The notes: generated by a model not told the origin, from the letters alone. Counted from the stretch's first letter, positions 1 to 6,372 are shown. The stretch: 6,515 bases of DNA from Desulfocapsa sp. (GCA_029935135.1 JAOZKX010000124.1:1-6515), one strand, 5' to 3'. Translations and numbers: made by a program.

Positions 1-1656
1 TGGCAGAAAACATTTGTAAAGCCCATAGCTGCGACCCTGCCTGGACAAAAAAACATCTATGATATCCATAAGAAGGAAGGTGTCCGCAACTGGCTGATGC
101 AGTTTCTGCCCGAGGAGATAGCCGTTGCCAATAATGTGGATATCAGTCTGCCTGAGCCAGGTAAGCCGCCCACAAAATCTCCGGTGGCAGGCCTTGCCCT
201 GCCAAAATTTGATGTGAAGTCCATGGTCAAGGATTTCAGCGACGATATAAAGGCCTTCCATCAGCCCAAAGTGGATAAAATGGAGGGTATGAAAAAAGAG
301 ATGGAGGCCAAGGTACGGGAAACCATTATCCAGGCGGGGAAGGACCCGGATGAAATCTTAAATGCCAAGCCATCCAAAAAATCCCTGGCTGAGGTCGGGA
401 AAAATATGTCCGATCAGATTCTTGCCCAGAAGAAAGAACTGCAGGCCAAAGAGATGCTCAGTCCGGAAAACGATATAAAGATGACCGAGGCCGCAGCCCA
501 GGCGTTGCAGATGGGAAAAGACGGAGAAAAACGCTATCAGGAAGGGATGAAAAAGTTGGCTGCTGCCAGGGAAAAGATCGCCAAAGTGAAGGCAGGTGAA
601 CTGCCGGATAATTTAAAGGCCAAATTTGCCGAAAAGGGAATTGATCCTGACCAGTTGAAACTCTTGAGCAGAGAAGAAGTGCAGGCCAGGCATGAGCAGG
701 GCCTGAGTCTGGCCGGGGCAAATATCCGTGGCGTTGATCTTTCCGGGCTTGATCTCTCTGGCATTGATCTGACCAAGGCCATGTGTGGCAAGACAAACTT
801 TTCAAACTGCATCCTGCAGGGTGCTCGTTTTGATCAGACCCTGGCCCAGGAGGCAGATTTTACTGAAGCAGACCTTGGCGGGGCAATGTTGAAAAAGGCA
901 ATCCTTAGCAAGGCAAAGTTTAGCTCTGCTCGGTTGGAGAAGTGTGAGATACAGCAGGCCATCCTCAAAGAGGCTGATTTTACAGATGCCCGGCTGCAGG
1001 GAGCCAGGATATATATGTCCATGTTACAGAAGGTACTGCTGAACGGGGCTGATTTAAGTCAGACAGATCTTGATATGTCCATATTCTCAGAGGCTCAGGC
1101 GGCAGACAGTGACTTCAGGGGGGCACGCATACACAAATGTCTCTTTAAGGGCACCGTGCTGGACCGGGCGGATTTTTCAGGAGCTTCCCTGCCAACAACC
1201 CTGTTCTCCGGGGCCAGCGGAGAAGATGTGAAATTTAAGGGGGCAGACTTGTCGCAAGGGCGCATGGGGCGGCAGACAGAGTTTCGGGGTGCTGACTTTA
1301 CAGGGATCACCATGGATCAGGGAAGTTTTATGGACAGTGATCTCTCGGGTTCTGATTTCTCCGGGGCTGTAATCAGTTCCTCCATTCTTGAAAATTGTGA
1401 CCTCTCAGGGGTGAATCTGGCAGGGGTCTCTGCTAGAAGCAGTCGTTTTAAACGCTCAAACCTTGAGCATGCCAATATGTCCGGTCTCAATCTCTTTTGC
1501 GGATCTCTGAAAAAAGCCCGGCTGGTGGAGGCGGATCTCAGCTTTTCCAATCTGTTTGGGGTTGATTTTTTTAAGTGCATTATGGGAAATACTAATCTTG
1601 ACGGAGCCAATCTGAAACGAACCCTGCTCCATAACCGCACAGAGTATCTGCCATGA
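1..1656 (+). CDS. Pentapeptide-repeat protein, probably T6SS DUF2169-type adaptor fusion (5' partial)
   Basis: The frame is open from the first base with no stop. The first in-window ATG (position 97) has no ribosome binding site and lies inside continuous protein-like sequence, so the gene starts upstream. Three parts are visible, numbering residues from base 1. About residues 1-55 are a folded-looking segment (KKEGVRNWLMQFLPEE). About residues 56-235 are Lys/Glu/Ala-rich and probably helical or coiled. From base 709 to 1641 there are 62 consecutive pentapeptides of the A(D/N)LXX type, predicted to form a right-handed quadrilateral beta helix. One extra residue (E, bases 1279-1281) breaks the register. 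In T6SS loci, such C-terminal repeats are often fused to an N-terminal DUF2169 domain, a family known as effector adaptors. The diagnostic part of DUF2169 is outside the window, so that name is inferred from the neighbours. No signal peptide or membrane segment is seen in the visible part, so it is probably cytoplasmic. The stop overlaps the next start (ATGA). A Qnr/MfpA-like DNA mimic is the alternative, and is less likely given the long linker and the PAAR/DUF3540 neighbours. Confidence 0.82.
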   Translation, partial: WQKTFVKPIAATLPGQKNIYDIHKKEGVRNWLMQFLPEEIAVANNVDISLPEPGKPPTKSPVAGLALPKFDVKSMVKDFSDDIKAFHQPKVDKMEGMKKEMEAKVRETIIQAGKDPDEILNAKPSKKSLAEVGKNMSDQILAQKKELQAKEMLSPENDIKMTEAAAQALQMGKDGEKRYQEGMKKLAAAREKIAKVKAGELPDNLKAKFAEKGIDPDQLKLLSREEVQARHEQGLSLAGANIRGVDLSGLDLSGIDLTKAMCGKTNFSNCILQGARFDQTLAQEADFTEADLGGAMLKKAILSKAKFSSARLEKCEIQQAILKEADFTDARLQGARIYMSMLQKVLLNGADLSQTDLDMSIFSEAQAADSDFRGARIHKCLFKGTVLDRADFSGASLPTTLFSGASGEDVKFKGADLSQGRMGRQTEFRGADFTGITMDQGSFMDSDLSGSDFSGAVISSSILENCDLSGVNLAGVSARSSRFKRSNLEHANMSGLNLFCGSLKKARLVEADLSFSNLFGVDFFKCIMGNTNLDGANLKRTLLHNRTEYLP

Positions 1657-2708
1657 GACGAGAGGATATCTTACAGGCTATAGCCGATAATCAGACTCTG
1701 CTCGACCTTGATCTCAGCGGCATTGATCTGGCTGGAGTGGATCTCACTGGCGGGCGATTTGAAAATGTGCGATTCTGCGAGGCGGACCTGCGGGAGGTGA
1801 AAATCCTCAAGACCGGGCTGAAAAATTGTGATTTTAGCGGAGCCCGCCTGGATGGTACGGATCTGACCATGGTCAATCTGCGCAAGATGAACTTCTCAGG
1901 GGCCTCTATGCAGGGAGTCACCCTGCACAAGACTCAGCTGCAGCACGCAAATCTCAGCCATACTGACTTCCACGATACCCTCTTTTCCTGGAGTATGCTG
2001 CAGAATGCCGACCTCAGTGGGGCCAATCTCTCTGGCAGTCGTTTTGAAAAGGTAATCTGCAATCACGCCTGTTTAAAAGATGTTGATCTGCGCGGCGCTG
2101 ATCTCACCAAGGCCGTCTTTCGGGATTGTGATATGACTGGTGTTCAATTTGCTGGCTGCCACTTCCATAAAATCTATCTTGGTCTCTGTAATCTGAGCAG
2201 CCAGGATTTTCGGGGTGCCAGATTTTCCACGGTGAATGTGGATCAGTCCAATCTGCAGGGAGCGGATTTTCGCAACGCTGATATCGCCTATTCCAATTTT
2301 TCCGGCGCGGATTTAAGCGAAGCAAACATGGAAGGGGTACAGGGCGGCAAGGCCATGTTTAAAGGAACCATCCTGGAGAAGACTAATCTGCGTCATGCGA
2401 TCCTTGAAAAATCATATTTTGGTGATGCCAATCTGACCCTGGCTGATCTCAGTGGTGCCGACTTGAACCATTGCGTTTTGACTGGTGCGATGCTGCGTGG
2501 TGCAATTGCCCAGGGCTGCAACTGCAGTTTTGCTGATTTCTGCCACACAGATATCTCTGGCGCTGATTTTACACGGGCCAATATGAATATGGTACGGATG
2601 CACAAAACAATAGATGAACAGACTATCTTGGATGGGGCGATGATTGCCACCATTCGAGGGCTGGATCCGGACTTGGCAGAGGCAGAAGAGTGGAGCGGCA
2701 CAAAATAA
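1653..2708 (+). CDS. Stand-alone pentapeptide-repeat protein of a T6SS accessory cluster
   Basis: This 351-residue protein is almost entirely pentapeptide repeat. After a short N-terminal helix (residues 1-15, MRREDILQAIADNQT), 64 consecutive five-residue units run from L16 to about R335. The central hydrophobic position falls on every fifth residue (16, 21, 26 and so on to 331) without a register slip. It is mostly L, F, M, I or V, with a few outliers (G231, A286, D321). Family knowledge predicts a four-sided beta helix of about 16 coils, roughly 75-80 angstroms long. The tail (residues 336-351) is acidic. About 11 cysteines are scattered through the repeats. The start overlaps the previous stop by four bases and has no clear ribosome binding site, which points to translational coupling. 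It may pair with, or be a duplicate of, the repeat half of the upstream protein. Exact role is unknown; a structural or loading function at the T6SS spike is inferred from context only. Confidence 0.85.
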   Translation: MRREDILQAIADNQTLLDLDLSGIDLAGVDLTGGRFENVRFCEADLREVKILKTGLKNCDFSGARLDGTDLTMVNLRKMNFSGASMQGVTLHKTQLQHANLSHTDFHDTLFSWSMLQNADLSGANLSGSRFEKVICNHACLKDVDLRGADLTKAVFRDCDMTGVQFAGCHFHKIYLGLCNLSSQDFRGARFSTVNVDQSNLQGADFRNADIAYSNFSGADLSEANMEGVQGGKAMFKGTILEKTNLRHAILEKSYFGDANLTLADLSGADLNHCVLTGAMLRGAIAQGCNCSFADFCHTDISGADFTRANMNMVRMHKTIDEQTILDGAMIATIRGLDPDLAEAEEWSGTK

Positions 2709-2787
2709 ATGTAGGAGCCAGCCCCTGCGGGCGATTGTGCTGCTTTGGCAACATCTTGCCATCGCCAGCAGGGGCTGGCTCCTACAT
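2709..2787. repeat. Inverted pair of REP-like palindromes (REPIN/BIME-like element)
   Basis: Two 27-base arms (2709-2735 and 2761-2787) are inverted copies with one mismatch (G at 2729 in the left arm; the complement of the right arm has T). Each arm carries the head GTAG followed by GAGCCAGCCCCTGC. The right arm is itself a perfect small hairpin (GCCAGC, four-base loop, GCTGGC), while the left arm has lost one pair. This is the layout of REP sequences: a GTAG-type head plus a palindrome, paired head-outward. Such elements are spread by RAYT (TnpA-REP) transposases acting from elsewhere. The 25-base spacer holds another perfect hairpin (TGGCAA CATC TTGCCA, 2746-2761). The element begins one base after the stop codon of the pentapeptide gene and lies within the presumed operon. 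There is no T-run after it, so it is not a standard terminator. As RNA it would form a very stable stem that could slow or partly stop transcription, or protect the upstream mRNA. Confidence 0.85.
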
Positions 2788-2850
2788 GTACGGACAGTAT
2801 GATTTAAACAAAATATAGACGAATAGATGAGAATAACTGGAGAATAACAG

Positions 2851-3513
2851 ATGAACAGACAACAGGGAACACAGGCAGTTGAAGCACTGCAGCCAAATCT
2901 TGAATATGGCACCATTACATCCTCTGACGGTGGAGACTGTTTTAGTGTAAAGGTCTCTTTTGGGAAAATTACCGCCGAAAAGGCCATCAGCTGTCTGCTG
3001 GAACCGATCGTCGATGATCTGGTTCTGGTCTCGTTGGATATAAGCGGTTCCTGTTTCATTCTCTCGGTTCTTAAACGCACTGCCGAAGAAAAGGTTCACC
3101 ATCTGACAGTGCCGGGAGACTGTGTTCTTGAGAGTCGCTCCGGTTCCCTTGATCTCAGGGCCGATCGTGACTTGCATCTATCAGCTGCCGCTGCCGTTGA
3201 GGTCACCGGCAATCGGCTCAGTGTGTCCGCAAACAGCGGAGAGGCCCTGATCAATACACTGACTCTTCTTGGCAAGGGACTGCATGTCAGGGTGAAACGC
3301 ATTACCACGGTAGCAAAAACCATCGAACAGACACTGAAACGATTGACCCAGCGTATGGAAAACAGTGACCGTTTTGTAGAAGACCATGAGGAGGTGCAGA
3401 CCGGCTCAACGCGATATCTGGTCGAGGATACTCTGACTACCCATGCCGGCAATACCATCAATATCTCTGAAGAGCTGCACACCATGCATGCTGAACAGAT
3501 TCATATGAGTTAA
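2851..3513 (+). CDS. DUF3540 family protein (T6SS spike-associated)
   Basis: This 220-residue protein matches the DUF3540 pattern as I know it. A beta-rich N-terminal part (about 18-80) has an AISCLLEP...DLVLVSL motif (45-62). A stretch of short beta repeats (about 84-127) follows, like the Gp5/VgrG needle-type repeats. Next is a helix (about 141-185) containing LTQRMENSDRFVEDHEEV, and a beta C-terminus ending EELHTMHAEQIHMS. The helix with RF(V)E and the terminal 'QIHM/L' are typical of the family. DUF3540 genes regularly sit between DUF2169/pentapeptide genes and DUF4150 (PAAR-like) genes in T6SS clusters, as here. The biochemical role is not established. The VgrG-like beta repeats suggest binding to, or extension of, the spike, but this is inference. 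The start is supported by GGAG at 2839-2842, eight bases before ATG. The REP pair separates it from the upstream gene, leaving a gap of 142 bases. No signal peptide or membrane helix is seen. Confidence 0.85.
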   Translation: MNRQQGTQAVEALQPNLEYGTITSSDGGDCFSVKVSFGKITAEKAISCLLEPIVDDLVLVSLDISGSCFILSVLKRTAEEKVHHLTVPGDCVLESRSGSLDLRADRDLHLSAAAAVEVTGNRLSVSANSGEALINTLTLLGKGLHVRVKRITTVAKTIEQTLKRLTQRMENSDRFVEDHEEVQTGSTRYLVEDTLTTHAGNTINISEELHTMHAEQIHMS

Positions 3514-3514
3514 G

Positions 3515-3519
3515 AGGAG
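3515..3519 (+). promoter_or_regulatory. Ribosome binding site fixing the start of the PAAR-like gene
   Basis: AGGAG lies seven bases before ATG 3527, just after the stop of the DUF3540 gene. Three in-frame ATGs (3527, 3533, 3542) are possible; this spacing favours the first. Confidence 0.75.
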
Positions 3520-3526
3520 AGTCGCT

Positions 3527-3931
3527 ATGTTTATGTTGACCATGGGTGAAGGGATGGACCTTGGATTCCCCGATGTCTGTATTACCCCGGTCGGTCCGGT
3601 ACCGACCCCGATTCCCTATCCCAATATTGCTGAGAGTGTCACCACTGCCCCGGCGGTCTACAATGTTCTGATTGACTGCATGCCCGTTATCAATACCCTG
3701 TCCGAGGGTCTGGTCAGTGAGGGGGATGATACCGGTGTGGAAATGGGTGCGGTTTCCCATCTGATTTCCGGGCAGACGAACTACGAGGTTGGATGTTTTA
3801 CCATTATGGTGGGCGGTATGCCGGCCCAGCGCATGACCTCGATCACCGGTCAGAACTCAATGGCTAAGATGCCTAACGGGCCCGGGATGTGTCTGGTGCC
3901 CAGCCAGGTCACGGTTTTGTCCCTTGGCTGA
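3527..3931 (+). CDS. PAAR-like (DUF4150, Tox-PAAR-like) spike-tip protein
   Basis: This 134-residue protein carries the hallmarks of the DUF4150/Tox-PAAR-like family. FPDVCITP (14-21) is followed by a proline-rich segment PVPTPIPYPN (24-33). An acidic-Gly element follows (EGDDTG, 65-70), then VSHLISGQTNYEVGCFTIMVGGMPAQR with an N/G-rich ending (GQNSMAKMPNGPG). PAAR proteins form a pointed cap on the VgrG trimer and carry effectors. The DUF4150 variant is usually found as a free protein or as the N-terminus of a polymorphic toxin. Here it stops after the PAAR-like fold with no toxin extension, so any cargo must be a separate protein. Canonical PAAR metal-binding histidines are not evident: the only histidine is H78, while C18, C51, C90 and C122 are present. 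It lies 13 bases after the DUF3540 gene with a good ribosome binding site, so the two are probably co-translated. It is likely secreted as part of the T6SS spike without a signal peptide. Confidence 0.88.
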   Translation: MFMLTMGEGMDLGFPDVCITPVGPVPTPIPYPNIAESVTTAPAVYNVLIDCMPVINTLSEGLVSEGDDTGVEMGAVSHLISGQTNYEVGCFTIMVGGMPAQRMTSITGQNSMAKMPNGPGMCLVPSQVTVLSLG

Positions 3932-3972
3932 AATTACTTTTATGATTGAACGATAAGCAGACGGATGGTGTG

Positions 3973-4740
3973 ATGAAAAATCTCTGGATAACAGCGCTGG
4001 AAAAAGATCCTCAATGTGTACAGCAGCTTATTGCAACGGCTGGCAAGTACGGCCTGGGGGCGGACGGCCATTTCTGGCAGGATGAGCTGGCCAAGATGGC
4101 CTGGCTGGCTATAAAGGAGCAGTTGCTGGATAAAAAAATCAGCCTCTGGATCATTGTCGGCAAAGAGGATGATCTCACTCCTGATATGCGCTATGGCCTC
4201 ACTTTGCTCCGTCTTGCCCTGCAACTGGATCGACCTGCTCTCCCCATCCTCTGGCTGGATTCTGCAGGAAAAATGGATAAGACATATCTGCCCGGCATTT
4301 TTGTCGATACCCCTTTTATGGCGGCAGAGAGTCCGACCCTGGGGGCAAAGTTTGCCGCCCTGGCCAATATCCCGCTGCGTCAGCTGGCAAGTCCATACAG
4401 ACTGCAGGTGCATGCCAATCCCGGCTTTGGAGTCTGGTTTGAAGTGGGCCCCGGGGCGGGCGAAGAGTGGGCAGGGGGCCTGTTTGGAGTGAATCAGGGA
4501 GAAATAAAATCCCATGGTGTTGGCGAGAGAGGGAGAATCCCGGAAAAATGTGTCTTGAACTATCCGCTACAGGGGATGGAACTGCAAAGCGGAGATGACA
4601 GCTATCTCGCCTGGGGGGTGAAAAACCCGCTGGGAGAAGAGGACTCTTATTTTGTCAAGGTTGACGGGCCCGTACACTCAATCCTCTTTGGTGAGTTTCC
4701 TGAAGGTGAAGCTGCTGATCTGCATATACTCAAGATGTAA
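3973..4740 (+). CDS. Uncharacterised protein encoded next to the PAAR-like gene
   Basis: I do not recognise a family. From ATG 3973 it is 255 residues with no signal peptide or membrane helix. The N-terminal third is helical. It is followed by a beta-alpha-beta looking segment with a strand ISLWIIVG, a helix around YGLTLLRLALQL, and a second strand PALPILWLD; this could be a Rossmann- or TIR-like layer. The C-terminal half (after about residue 140) is rich in beta and Gly, for example GVWFEVGPGAGEEWAGG and SYLAWGVKNPLGEEDSYFVKV. A TTG at 3946 would add nine residues in frame but has no ribosome binding site. The ATG has only a weak purine stretch (GGATGG) upstream, so the start is uncertain. 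It lies 41 bases after the PAAR-like gene and its stop overlaps the transporter start. By position it could be an effector, an adaptor or a conserved accessory part of the spike set, but nothing in the sequence decides this. No toxin motif was recognised. Confidence 0.75.
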   Translation: MKNLWITALEKDPQCVQQLIATAGKYGLGADGHFWQDELAKMAWLAIKEQLLDKKISLWIIVGKEDDLTPDMRYGLTLLRLALQLDRPALPILWLDSAGKMDKTYLPGIFVDTPFMAAESPTLGAKFAALANIPLRQLASPYRLQVHANPGFGVWFEVGPGAGEEWAGGLFGVNQGEIKSHGVGERGRIPEKCVLNYPLQGMELQSGDDSYLAWGVKNPLGEEDSYFVKVDGPVHSILFGEFPEGEAADLHILKM

Positions 4741-6017
4741 TGGCTGAGAAGAATCCTGCCCATTTGCAGAGGAACACGATTGCCGGGGTCTTTGGTAATA
4801 TCCTCGAATGGTACGATTTTGCAGTCTTCGGGTTTCTGGCACCTGTTATCAGTGTGCTCTTTTTTCCGGACGAGGATCCTCTGGCCGGGCTTATCATGAT
4901 CTATGGCATCTTTGCCACCGGTTATATGATGCGTCCCCTTGGAGGGATCATTTTCGGTCATATTGGTGACCGCATGGGGCGCAAGGTTGCCCTGCGGCTT
5001 TCCATTTTTTTAATGGCTATTCCAACCGTGCTGGTTGGGTTTCTCCCCACACATGATGATATCGGGCTGACAGCGGCAGTGCTCCTTGTTGTATTGCGCC
5101 TTATGCAGGGACTCTCTGTTGGAGGAGAACTGATCGGTTCCATTTCTTTTTTGGTGGAGATTGCGCCTGCAAAGAAACGCGGCCTGTTTGGCAGCTGGAC
5201 TCTTTTTGGCGCTGTGGGCGGCCTGCTTCTGGGTTCTGCCGGAGTGATGCTATTGACGAACATCCTTGGCCATGAGGCGATGCTTAAGTGGGGCTGGCGG
5301 ATCCCTTTTTGGAGCGGAATCATTATCCTGACGGTGGGGGCAGTGCTGCGTAGAGGAATGATAGAGTCGCCGGAGTTTCTGCAGGCCCAAAAAGAGCAGT
5401 CCCATGAAAATTCCCCGCTGCGACAGGTACTGCGTGAGATGCCTGGCCGGGTTCTGCAGCTGGCGGCCATCGTCACCCTTGCCACAACAAGTTTTTATCT
5501 GATTTTTGTCTGGATGCCCACCTATCTGAGCAAGATGGTCAACCCGCCCATCGGCCATACTTTGTTTATCAATACAGTCGCTATGCTGCTGGTCCTTGTT
5601 ATTATCCCCCTCTCAGGGCGGCTGTCTGATCGATACGGCAGACGCGAGGTGATGCTGCTGTGCTCTGCAGCTATGGGACTACTGGTCTATCCGCTTTTTT
5701 TACTTATAGATCAGGGGACTTTTGCAGCAGCCTTATGCGCACAGCTGATTTTTGCCGTGATATCCGGGGGCATTCAGGGGCCGATGCCGGCACTGATGGT
5801 TGAGATGTTTCCAACTCATCTACGCTCTTCTGCCATCGGTCTTGGTTATAATCTTTCGGTGGCACTTCTGGGCGGTACAGCCCCTATGATCTGTACCTGG
5901 ATGGTTCGTGAGACCGGTTCTATCACCTCACCAGCCCTCTATATCCTCTTCTTTGCCATTATCTCCAGTATTGCACTCTATATGCTTACTATTGAGAAAA
6001 CAGTTGAATGTCATTAA
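4740..6017 (+). CDS. MFS transporter, metabolite:H+ symporter (MHS) family
   Basis: This 425-residue integral inner-membrane protein should have 12 membrane helices. It shows clear MHS-family (ProP/KgtP/ShiA group) signatures. These are GNILEWYDF (19-27) at helix 1, RPLGGIIFGHIGDRMGRK (65-82) in loop 2-3, RLMQGLSVGGE (120-130) in helix 4, and WGWRIPF (184-190) before helix 6. Further matches are ESPEF (209-213), GRLSDRYGRR (293-302) as the loop 8-9 repeat of the motif, and EMFPTHLRSSAIGLGYN (355-371). Members import organic acids, betaine/proline or aromatic precursors with protons. The substrate cannot be read from sequence. The C-terminus is short and lacks the ProP coiled coil, so an osmosensing ProP role is less likely than organic-acid uptake. 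Length is normal and no key motif is missing. Its ATG overlaps the preceding stop (TAATG) and no ribosome binding site is seen, suggesting coupled translation. Confidence 0.93.
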   Translation: MAEKNPAHLQRNTIAGVFGNILEWYDFAVFGFLAPVISVLFFPDEDPLAGLIMIYGIFATGYMMRPLGGIIFGHIGDRMGRKVALRLSIFLMAIPTVLVGFLPTHDDIGLTAAVLLVVLRLMQGLSVGGELIGSISFLVEIAPAKKRGLFGSWTLFGAVGGLLLGSAGVMLLTNILGHEAMLKWGWRIPFWSGIIILTVGAVLRRGMIESPEFLQAQKEQSHENSPLRQVLREMPGRVLQLAAIVTLATTSFYLIFVWMPTYLSKMVNPPIGHTLFINTVAMLLVLVIIPLSGRLSDRYGRREVMLLCSAAMGLLVYPLFLLIDQGTFAAALCAQLIFAVISGGIQGPMPALMVEMFPTHLRSSAIGLGYNLSVALLGGTAPMICTWMVRETGSITSPALYILFFAIISSIALYMLTIEKTVECH

Positions 6018-6030
6018 TGAATTACCACTG

Positions 6031-6057
6031 AAGACTGCCCCTCTGCAGCTTTTTATT
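6031..6057 (+). terminator. Weak candidate intrinsic terminator after the transporter gene
   Basis: An imperfect hairpin, AAG-(A)-CTGC / GCAG-CTT with a CCCTCT loop (6031-6051) and one bulged A, is followed by a T-rich stretch (TTTTATTT region). The position, 14 bases after the transporter stop, is right for the end of an operon, but the stem is short. Confidence 0.4.
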
Positions 6058-6275
6058 TGCCACAAATTTCACCAAACCTGATTTCCTGCCTGTATATCAC
6101 TTAGTTCCGTACCTATCTGCAATACCTGCAACACTTTTGTTGAAGGAGAACTACACTTTTCCCGATCAATACAGCATATCTGTTTTGTCTTTTTAACTGA
6201 AACAACAGGAGTGTGTTAAGCTCAGCAAAGTAATTTCTGCATAAAATAATCGAGTAATAACAGTTGCCTGTGATC

Positions 6276-6292
6276 ATTCTGAGAATTATTCT
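6276..6292. promoter_or_regulatory. ATTCT/AGAAT palindrome cluster, possible operator
   Basis: ATTCT-G-AGAAT (6276-6286) is a perfect 11-base palindrome. AGAAT-T-ATTCT (6282-6292) is a second one sharing the middle AGAAT. The cluster ends 18 bases upstream of the GG of the sigma-54 type promoter. It could bind a regulator, but is short and A/T-rich, so chance is possible. Confidence 0.25.
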
Positions 6293-6308
6293 GTTTATCA
6301 TTTGGGAA

Positions 6309-6325
6309 TTGGCACGCATGCTGCT
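6309..6325 (+). promoter_or_regulatory. Sigma-54 (RpoN) type -24/-12 promoter
   Basis: TTGGCACG-CATG-CTGCT matches the RpoN consensus TGGCACG-N4-TTGCW at every fixed position except one (C for the first T of the -12 box). The invariant GG (6311-6312) and GC (6323-6324) are exactly ten bases apart. Transcription would start near 6336, leaving a leader of about 47 bases before the small membrane protein. Such promoters need an AAA+ activator bound upstream; no known activator site could be identified with confidence. Confidence 0.72.
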
Positions 6326-6372
6326 ATATAAAAGCTACAAAAACAAGAAAGTAAATACAACTGATCCAATAT

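Noticed and set aside
1653..2708. Qnr/MfpA-type DNA-mimic (quinolone resistance) protein
   Set aside because: It is much longer than the Qnr family (about 220 residues) and sits in a T6SS-type gene set; repeats alone do not support a gyrase-binding role.
2709..2787. Intrinsic terminator between the pentapeptide and DUF3540 genes
   Set aside because: The stem is strong but no T-run follows either arm, and the GTAG-headed paired palindromes fit a REP element better.
2709..2787. CRISPR repeat fragment
   Set aside because: Only two copies, inverted and not direct, and no regular spacers.
2791..2819. Sigma-70 promoter CGGACA-N17-TATAGA before the DUF3540 gene
   Set aside because: Spacing is right but each box matches only four of six positions in an A/T-rich stretch; too weak to list as a feature.
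2412..3080. Long minus-strand open frame (222 codons)
   Set aside because: It runs antisense across the end of the pentapeptide gene, the REP pair and the DUF3540 start. Its protein looks like random low-order sequence with no domain, while the + strand frames are recognisable.
3942..3956. Four-codon upstream frame (ATG ATT GAA CGA TAA) before the unknown gene
   Set aside because: No ribosome binding site precedes it, and such tiny frames are common by chance.
3940..4515. Minus-strand open frame of 191 codons opposite the unknown gene
   Set aside because: Composition is unlike a folded protein, it has no ribosome binding site, and the + strand frame fits the operon spacing and the TAATG junction.
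4958..5485. Minus-strand open frame of 175 codons inside the transporter
   Set aside because: A shadow of the well-supported MHS transporter; its Arg/Ser/Pro-rich translation is typical of antisense frames.
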